DNA from: Cristatella mucedo
Taxonomy: Eukaryota > Bryozoa > Phylactolaemata > Cristatellidae
Assembly (NCBI GenBank): GCA_009760855.2
Contig: WPIO01000004.1
Coordinates: 1,132,501-1,196,500 of the forward strand
Direction of reading: 5' to 3'
DNA length: 64,000 nucleotides
Program-made: the position numbers and the translations under genes
The notes under the pieces: generated by a model
The model's input: the letters and a program-made list of their open reading frames with translations, nothing else
Told to the model about the DNA's origin: nothing
The model's database searches: none
Shown here: positions 56,516-64,000 of the stretch, one piece after another
Layout of the letters: every line of letters starts with the position of its first letter
How positions within the stretch are numbered: the stretch's first letter is position 1

Positions 56516-57457
56516 CCTGAAATTAAATGATGATAAAAACCGAACTGCTGCTCATAGGACACCCTAAGCGTGTGGCTGGATTAAAAGGCTTTGCTGTTCT
56601 AATAGGTGATGCTATTGCGTGACCTTCACCGCATGCTCTAAATTTAGGTGTCGTGTTCGACAGCTGCCTCAATTTCAAAAGCTTCATTCAAAAGACTGCC
56701 TCTACAGCTAGCCATCACATCCGATCCCTATCCAAGATTAGGAGCTGTCTCCCACAGTGGCTTGTAAACATTTTAACTAGCTCTTTAGTTCTGTCTCGGC
56801 TTGATTATTGTAATTCCCTTTTGGCTGGGCTGCCAAAGAAAGCTATTATGCCACTACAGCGGACAATGAATATGGCTGCAAGTCTGGTCTTCAAGTTCCA
56901 GCGGTTTGAGTGCGTGTCTCCTTTGCTGAAAGAGCTAGGATGGTTTCCGGTTGAGCAAAGGATACAGAGCAAAGTTCTTATGCTGACCCACAAGGGCCGC
57001 CACGGTTTGGCTCCTTCGTACTTAGCTGAACTGCTGCATCAGTTTCAGCCTGTTCAAGCCCTCAGGTCCTGTGTGGACAATAAATTAGCCGTCCCATTCC
57101 TCCGCTTAAAGACAGTTGGCGACAGAAGCTTTAGCTCTGCAGGTCCTAGACTGTGGAACTTGCTTCCACAATTCTTACGCAACGAAAACTACTCTCCTAC
57201 TGCCGACTATAGCACATCTTTTTCAGCGGTCCTGAGCTTCTACTTCCATGCTATTCACTACCTCAACTGCTCTCCTGACTCTGCTATGCTTCCCACTTTC
57301 TCTTTGTTGCGTGAGACGAAGTCTGTTGGCTACCGAATGCGTATCGAAAGCCGCTTAGGCTGTGAGTGCGCTATACAAAACTCTCCTGCGTAACACCCAC
57401 ATAGTCTTTATGACTTTGTGGAGCTACAGACGGAGATACATTACATTACATTACATA
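56516..57457 (+). mobile_element. LINE-B, longest copy
   Basis: Begins in the post-catalytic RT region ('LKLNDDKTELLLIGHPKR'). After a TGA near 56621 it remains open over 56653-57393 (246 codons): 'LNLGVVFD', 'SRLDYCNSLLAGLPKK', 'LLKELGWFPVEQRIQ', 'SYLAELLHQF', 'VDNKLAVPFLRLKTVGDRSF', ending in Asn-Ser-Pro-Ala. The 3' UTR has a stem-loop at 57397-57421 (CCACATAGTC and GACTTTGTGG) and an (ATTAC)n tail. The RT catalytic Asp-Asp motif is lost to 5' truncation, so it is inactive. Confidence 0.93.
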
Positions 57458-57619
57458 GCGTCGTGCTGTACGGTATATTGACTCACGTCATATTGAATGG
57501 CTAGCTATTGTCCAAGGGAAGTGAGACCTGGGGTGCCGCTCCGCTCGTACCGAAATCCACCGGAAGCATTTGTTCTCTAAATATTATGCCTGCCAGTTTC
57601 GCCTCGGCGTTACGATGCC

Positions 57620-57802
57620 ACAGATGCAGCAATGGTTTGGCCCAGTGGTTAGGGTTCTCGCCTTGAACCAAGGTTAATTAGTTGATTGTATTTTAAGACC
57701 AAGGGATTGTATTTTAAGACCAAGTTCATGGGCTCCAGCCCCATGGCACATCCGAAGCGTTTGAATAGACATCAAGTTTTCTTAGGGTGCTGTACAAATT
57801 AG
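57620..57802 (+). mobile_element. SINE-B copy with internal duplication
   Basis: A-box TTTGGCCCAGTGGTTAGGG, then an insertion holding a direct duplication (57684-57724) of GATTGTATTTTAAGACCAAG, a B-box around ATGGGCTCCAGCCCCATGG, GAAGCGTTTGAATAGACATC (decayed stem-loop) and GTGCTGTACAAATTAG. Confidence 0.85.
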
Positions 57803-58259
57803 CTACATTTTTATGTTTTTTTTTTATAGAAAGCCAAGCAGGCCGCCATTTTTTTTATTGAAAACCCTCAGATGTGTTGTAGAATGGCCAATAAGCAAAG
57901 TCACCAGGTTGTGGTTTCACGTGACATCTGAAGCCTGAACACGAGCGTGAGCTTCTTTCCTTTTGAGTTTCCACAATGCACCTACTAGCAATATATAGTA
58001 GCCATGTAGAACAAGATGGTAGAAGAGGCCGGTCCCGTCCTCGTTACACATCCCGGGCTTGATGCTGCGACATTTTTTTTCCGGCGAAGATTAGAAATTG
58101 ATGGAAGTTTTATTCACACGTTCGGTTGCAGAGCCAACTTGCACCTGTACACTCATGCCCTGGGAAGCTGGTGGCGATTCGTGCATTTCTCGGGCCAGCC
58201 CTGGGAAAGAGCGGGCGCGTCGAAAGGAAGGGAAGGGGGAAGCTCTCAGAAGGAGGATA
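57803..58259. other. No feature recognised
   Basis: Unassigned, with T-runs at 57816-57825 and 57850-57858. Confidence 0.4.
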
Positions 58260-59120
58260 CTCTCATCTCGCCTGGGCATTACTGGCACTGCTCTGAAATG
58301 GTTCAGGTCCTATTTCAGTGGGATACTCCAGAGTATTCATGAGAATGGGCAAAGATCATCCGAGGAGCCTCTGAACTATGGGGTACCTCAGGGCTCTCTG
58401 CTAGATCCGGTTCTTTTCACTGTTTATACTCTTCCTCTTGCCGATGTGATTGCCAAGCACAATCTAGGTTTTCACTCTAGGCAGATGACACTCAGTTGCA
58501 CCCCTTCGCTTTGATCCCTCCCAGCCCTCAAGCATGTCGAATTCTCTCAAATCCCTTGTTGCATGAATTGATGCATCAGCACATGGATGACAGTAAACTT
58601 TCATAAATTGAATGATGATAAGAAAATTACTGGTTTTGGACAGACCAAGTGTGATACAGAAATCGGAAAGACTAACGCTCAAAATGGGCTCTGCTAGCAT
58701 ATCTCATGTTGAATTTGCACGAAATCTAGGTGTCATGTTCCCAAGTGACCTTTCATTAGACGACCACATCAGCTTCACAATCAAGTCCACCTACTTTCAG
58801 CTACACAACATTGCTAAAGTTCGGGCTTGTTTAGACAGGGGTACCACATCTAAGTTGGTCCATGCATTTAGGAAATCCTGTCTTGACTTCTGTAACTCAC
58901 TGCTTGCTGGTCTACTGCTTACGCCTGCTGAAACTGTGCATGCTGCCACTAACCACACTTGCATGCTGACCTCGTGCATGTAACCCATAATCACGTTATT
59001 CTTGTTGTTTATCGAGCATGCTACCACTTACCATCCTATCGTGTTTCCAATACAGCAACTGTAAAGCGCCTAGAAAGAGGTTGAGTACTCTAAGGGCGCT
59101 TTATCAAGCTTTTTATAATT
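58260..59120 (+). mobile_element. LINE-A copy with internal deletion
   Basis: Starts at 'SSRLGITGTAL' within RT, passes the catalytic region (tyrosine context altered; frame broken near 58480), continues to 'CLDFCNSLLAGL' at about 58915, then jumps directly to 3' UTR sequence (CTTACGCCTGCTGAAACTG). Roughly 420 bases of post-RT coding sequence are missing. A stem-loop is present at 59063-59102. Confidence 0.92.
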
Positions 59121-59322
59121 ATTCTTGCTATTATTGCAAAGCGTGTTCCTGAAAGACGACCCGGTTCTCGCGTTGATGTATTCATATCTTCTATGATTCT
59201 TCTATGTGAGCCAAAAGTAAAGCTATGCAATCGGGCTTGATATGAGAGTCACATGAATGCCACAGAAAGGGTTGATCTATTTATGCATGTTTATACAGTC
59301 AGAGGGTTTACTTGTACTTGTA

Positions 59323-59330
59323 TGCACACG

Positions 59331-59364
<34 letters not shown>

Positions 59365-59403
59365 CACACATACCACCACCACCACCACCACCACCACCAC
59401 ACA
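59323..59403. repeat. (CA)n(CCA)n microsatellite
   Basis: CA run followed by nine CCA/CAC triplets. Confidence 0.97.
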
Positions 59404-59781
59404 CTTCCGCGTAAGCATAATCTCCGTCGGACTATTTTCTATGCTTATAGAGAGGCCATGCTTGTACGGAGATCCAGCGTGATGTATCATTGGGCGAGCG
59501 AGGGAAGTAGAGAACCGCTCGTTGCAGGTTCTCATAGTCGACGACGGGCGCGCCGTGCAGACGCGTTGAAAGCGGTATAAATACATAGTAGTGCGAAAGC
59601 AGCCTGAAAGTATCGGCATCCGTCAGAACGAGCCCTACTTGATTCCAATGGGCTAGCCGCCTGCGGCAAGAGCAGTCGCGTTTCGCTGCTCGTTTCGTTT
59701 GTTGTCGTCTCAAAAGTGGCTCTCTATCCGTGTGGCGAGCTATTTTTGAGCTCGCGATAAAGTACTGTGGGTGCTGAAAGC
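59404..59781. other. No feature recognised
   Basis: Unassigned. Confidence 0.4.
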
Positions 59782-59872
59782 AATCCTACAAGGCCGGCAG
59801 TGTAGCCGAGGATTACGGCTGCCGTAGCCCTGGGCTACGGCTACCGGCCGCCTAGTAGGATTACTACTAGCC
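59782..59872. repeat. 91-bp foldback
   Basis: Outer arms begin AATCCTAC and end GTAGGATT. Imperfectly complementary middle arms (AAGGCCGGCAGTGTAGCC against GGCTACCGGCCGCCT) enclose a perfect inner hairpin, GCCGTAGCCC-T-GGGCTACGGC. Outside recognised elements. Confidence 0.9.
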
Positions 59873-60630
59873 CTCCAAGCTACTGCGTAATCCACTCCCG
59901 AATCAACTGATTCAAATCCACGAGCTAAGCTCACCTGCATGTTCCAACTGCCTAGCTGACCTCTATCCGTGAGAAAGCGCTGACCATACAAGGTCTGCCA
60001 CGATTCTCGTACAGCCTACAGGCTGGATGGCAGGCTGGCTGTCCTGTTGAACCTACTCGATGCTCTCTATAAGCGCCGAAGGAATCCACGAGCCGAAGCT
60101 CGAAGACAAGTCGAAGATGGCGTCGCCGCAGCACGGCAGCTTGGGCAGGCTTTGCGTCGGCCGAATATGCAGAAGGGCTGGTGACACTTTGGCAGTGCAA
60201 TCATTGCTTTGCTTTCACTGAGAGTCGGACAGATTCTGAGAGCAACTTCGGTGCATAGCTGCTTTCTGTAACTAGCTGCATGCTACTATAACCATGCGCC
60301 AAGCGCCTGATTGGTAGTTTTGCTGAACACGCTTATCTGCTTAAGAGCCAATCTCCTGTGGCCCACACTCGGTATGTGCTACACGTCCATTGACGTTGGC
60401 AGCTTAAGTAGACAACGTAAGCGTTTGGTGTGCTTAGCTGATGCTTCTAGGAATACATACGGTTAACGGAACGACTGCTTTAAGTCTTTTGCTTCTGCAC
60501 CCGTGGTACGAATTGCTGCTAGGGGATGTATGCTGCTAATCATAGCCATCGCCAGGACTAGACCAACAAATGACTTAACTTCTCCTGAGGGTCATAACCA
60601 ACCTAGCTTATAAGGTGGTATTTTGCATGG
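59873..60630. other. No feature recognised
   Basis: Unassigned. Confidence 0.4.
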
Positions 60631-60980
60631 CATTAATAATAATAATAATACTAATACATTTGATATAGCACCCTTAGAGAACTCAATCTTTCTCTAGACA
60701 GTTTACATTTGCTGCAAAGGAAGCACGATCGAATGGTTAGTGGTAGCATGCTCAATAAACAACAAGAATAGCATGGTTAAGGTTGGCATGCACAGGGTCA
60801 GCATGCAGATGTGGTTATTGGCAGCATGCAGTGTCGGAACGCATAAGCCCACAAAGGACAAATCACACGGACCCATTAAATGCTATGCTACACAAATACA
60901 TTTTTAGTTTCTTTTTAAATGTGGGTACAATCTGGTGATGTCGTGATGCAAGTTAAAAGTGAGTTCCAGGCTTTGGAATT
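60631..60980 (-). mobile_element. LINE-A copy, 3' UTR and C-terminus
   Basis: Tail (AATAATAATAATACTAATAC), diverged stem-loop, GCAAAGGAAGCACGATCGAA, 3' UTR and the last coding residues up to GTGAGTTCCAGGCTTTGG. Same subfamily as 25.4 and 34.6 kb. Confidence 0.9.
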
Positions 60981-61024
60981 CTGCCCAGCAGGCTCCATTC
61001 TATCGGTGTGTGAAATTTTCAACC

Positions 61025-61195
61025 GCTAATAATAATATATAATAATATAACAATAGTTTATAATATAATAATCTGTATATAATAATTAATAATAATATAA
61101 TAATATAGTAGTTTAATATAATAATTCGATAATATATAATTAATAATTTGATAATATATATTAATAATAATATAATAATTAATTCTATAATAATT
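61025..61195. repeat. AT-rich AATAAT/TAATATA simple sequence
   Basis: About 170 bases of imperfect AATAATATAATAATA-type repeats. Confidence 0.9.
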
Positions 61196-63177
61196 TGTCT
61201 TGACAGGTTTATCTACAGGTGCTCAAACCCTTAAATGGATCAGACTCTTACCTTATCCAGGGGTTGTAATCGAAGATCGTATCATAACTTGGGTTAGTCG
61301 TAGGGTATTCATAGAGACGTTTCAAAAGTAAGCCACCACCTAATCCATTACATTCGGCAGTGGTGGAACAAGCAGGAGAGCCGTAGTAGTTGGGCTAGTA
61401 GGCCACAGATGGCTCATTTGGGCTGGCATTAAATAATTTAAAATATGCTGGTGCCCTCCTGGGACGGACTTTGGACATTGGCCTAGGCCAGCGCGCTTGC
61501 TGCTCGTTGGCTGGCACTGCTCTGCTCTGCTGGGCTCGGCTGGCGCTGCTCTGCTCAGCTGGCGCTGCTCAGCCGAGCTGCGGTCGTACCGCAGCTCCCA
61601 CAGGCGCTACTATACACTTCCGACGGGGCCAGCTCGGATTAGACAGTGCCAGCGCCGATTAGAGGGAGCGAGGCTTACCGGTCGGACGACGTCGACGACG
61701 ACGACCATTGACCGGCGGCCGCTGCGTCCGTCGGCCTCGCGGCACTCGACGACGGCGGCAGCGTTCCGGACGTGACGCTGTTCATGGCCGCTCTCTCGAA
61801 AGCGACGACTCTTTGCAGTTCCTCTCTGGGTAGGCCGATTCCTGGACGTGCGAGAGCGGCTGGTGGCGTGGCCAGTGGCGCAGCTGACGCAAAGGCGCCT
61901 CTTGCCAATAGCTCGCCGGAGGAGCGATTCGCTGCTGCCTGCATGGTCGACTGGCGCAATGGCGGCTGGTTGCTTAATGAGGGAAGCAAGAACTCTCCCC
62001 GGCTCCTTTAATTATTAATTTAATTTATTTAATTAATAATCGAAGCTCGGAACACGAACGTAGCCGAAGACACCGCAGCGAGAGAGCCTGGTTTAATCTT
62101 CTTTGAGGCAATGCTTATAGTGCGTTCGGCTCGACAGCTGGCCATCTAATTGGCCCGAACGGGTCGTCAGGTCTGCCTGAGAGAATGAGGCACAGAGGTG
62201 AATTTCTATAAGTGACGCTTGCCAGCTCCACTAATGCGGGCACCAGTTAGCGACCTAGATCTGATAAACTAATTTCGAGCTCTTGGAGCAGCATTCCGTG
62301 CGTAGCTCAGCAATAGTGCCGGAAGCTGTGATGCTATCAAAGAAGGCAAGCACTCCCTATCGCTCCTATCTCAAAAAACCACCGCCAAATCAGGCCGTTA
62401 CTGAGAAATTGCATGGTTTACTGCTTATGCCTTAGCGTTTAAAGAAAATGCATTTGGTTCATCTTTTGTTTTTCATGGTCAATTTAAAAATATCAATTCA
62501 GAATACAAGTAATAAAAAATGGTATGGCTTCTTTATTACTACAATGATATATTAGAATAGGCTAAGAATTAAGTGTAGGCTTGCATCTTTTACCAACGTT
62601 GGAAAACGGAGAATAAGCATGGTCACCTGCTCCAGGAAAATACGATAACTTTAACAACGCAGTTAAATATAGGAAAAGTGGCAGCTTTGTATTTGCTCAA
62701 GAAATTCTCTCGTCGAATTCTCACGAGCTTTATTGGCCTCGGGTGTAGCAATCAGCCATCCGGCCCACTGAGGAGGAAAGCTATGAATAAAGGAAACGTA
62801 TATCTCTCATGAAGGCGACAGCCAAGACTCTCATTAAAATTAAAGCCTCAAGAGGATTCGGAGTAAGCTTGCGGGCAGTTTAAGCGAAAACTCGTTGGCC
62901 GTAAGCCATCTGACGCTTTGCAGCCGCCTGAGGCAGGCCGTGCCTCAGTATCTAGAGGTTCGTGCGGTAATTCGAACTCGGCGAGCGTCGAGCAGGTTTC
63001 GAATCTAACTGAAACGGATGAATTGAAATAGTTTCTTGCAGGATACACATTCGGACGCCAATAATCAGTATACATACACGCCACATCTAAGCCACGATGG
63101 TGGGCGAGGGCACTCGACCAGCTGAAGATGACATAAGTTGGACCACATTATGCCGGATTTTGTAGACCTACAATCTC
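61196..63177. other. No gene recognised; hairpin inside
   Basis: 61470-61990 is GC- and CpG-rich with short GGCTGGC(A/G)CTGCTC direct repeats and a perfect hairpin at 61575-61597 (GAGCTGCGGT, spacer CGT). 62000-63177 is AT-balanced and featureless. Confidence 0.4.
61575..61597. repeat. Perfect hairpin, 10-bp arms
   Basis: GAGCTGCGGT, spacer CGT, ACCGCAGCTC. Confidence 0.85.
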
Positions 63178-63265
63178 TGGAATAATAATTATAATGCATT
63201 TGCATAGCACCATCAGGGAACTGAATCTCTTTCTAGGCACTTTACAGATGCTGTACGGAAACGAA
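63178..63265 (-). mobile_element. LINE-A 3' terminus fragment
   Basis: AATAATAATTATAATGCATT tail, stem-loop region (GAACTGAATCTCTTTCTAGG) and CACTTTACAGATGCTG. No coding region. Confidence 0.75.
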
Positions 63266-64000
63266 TTTTTACTCGCCTGAATGTCTACACTAATTCCGGC
63301 ATTCTGCTAAAATACAGAGCGCCAAATGTTAAGGAGGTACTATTGTTAAGCGCATCCTCGGGCGTCCGAGGAGGAGTATTTGGAAGATAGAGGAGAATGC
63401 TATCTACTTGAGCTGGCCCGGTGACAATACGTGCACACCGTCTACTCAATAGAAATAAAAATCTTTTTTTCCAAGAATGGGTGCACATTACTCTAAGGCA
63501 AATTTGGCTAATATAATGGCTATCTGGTTTACATATCCAAGGCAACCGGTCTAAGTTATGGCAGACGCCTGGAGCACCGTTCCCAACAAGGATTGGCGAA
63601 ACTCTGGCCTCACGCCTCGCACATTCTAAAACCAATGGCGATATTTAAATGCTAAGCAATTAAAACTTCCACTTGCTCAAAGATGCCGCAAATACCGGCC
63701 GCAAGTTCTTGCGGTAATCGCTAATAGTGAGCGTAAAGTGACGCGCATTGCGAATTTCTCTGAAAATTTGTCAAATGAGCGGCCTCGATCGCGGGCTTTC
63801 AAAAATTTCAGAAAGAAGGAAGGATTTTAATAACGTTTCGCTTTGGCGCGCTTTCGCTCCGAAGGAGTCTCGATAGCTTGGTCAAGGTCAAGGCTCTAGA
63901 CCAGTATCCATGGATCCTACGTGCTCTACCGTTGCGCTGTACATCGAGGTTAGCTGGCTGATATTAGCACAGCCCACTCTTAGCTAGCAGTGTGAATCCT
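63266..64000. other. No feature recognised
   Basis: Unassigned to the right edge. The minus frame 63285-63635 has no known domain. Confidence 0.4.

Overview
This window looks like repeat-dominated, CpG-rich intergenic DNA from an animal genome. I could not place the species. I found no convincing intact host gene, no rRNA or canonical tRNA gene, and nothing prokaryotic. Almost everything recognisable is a decayed transposable element, a satellite, a minisatellite or a microsatellite. Family names here are mine: LINE-A and its subfamily LINE-A', LINE-B, LINE-C, SINE-A and SINE-B.

LINE-A is an L2/CR1-like non-LTR retrotransposon with about twenty fragments on both strands. The longest copy (34758-37197) carries most of a reverse transcriptase broken by one frameshift. 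Every copy with an intact 3' end finishes in a stem-loop and a (TTA)n-type tail. LINE-B is a second L2/CR1-like family, ending in a different stem-loop and an (ATTAC)n tail; its best copy is 56516-57457. LINE-C (46.8-47.8 kb) is a third, scrambled family. There is also a decayed R2-superfamily-like element (41.9-44.3 kb), a Ty3/Gypsy pol remnant (14.5-15.3 kb) and a hAT (ZMYM-like) transposase pseudogene (3.5-4.5 kb).

Two tRNA-derived SINE families are present. SINE-A has three copies (26.6, 38.3 and 51.6 kb). SINE-B has four copies plus a fragment (11.3, 12.7, 21.6, 46.6 and 57.6 kb). SINE-B ends in the same stem-loop and flanking words as LINE-A', which suggests a LINE/SINE partnership based on 3'-tail recognition.

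Layout. 0-12 kb: CpG-rich DNA, LINE-A pieces, GGAC repeats, the hAT remnant. 12-21 kb: a 27-bp minisatellite, LINE-A with nested SINE-B, Gypsy, LINE-B. 21.65-24.23 kb: a satellite built of alternating 11- and 13-bp words. 24-27 kb: GA microsatellites around LINE-A, then SINE-A. 27.2-31.3 kb: a G-rich 32-bp minisatellite, CpG-rich DNA and a GAC/GCGAC array. 33-39 kb: the best LINE-A copy and a LINE-B copy with two nested insertions. 39-45 kb: a 14-bp minisatellite, LINE-A', the R2-like element and dinucleotide arrays. 45-64 kb: SINEs, LINE-C, LINE-B, LINE-A, a perfect 44-bp palindrome, a 91-bp foldback and long stretches in which I recognise nothing.

The strongest systems-level signals are the shared LINE-A'/SINE-B 3' hairpin, the repeated head-to-head joining of LINE-A copies, extremely short LINE-A tail insertions, and a scatter of short long-stem hairpins outside the known repeats.
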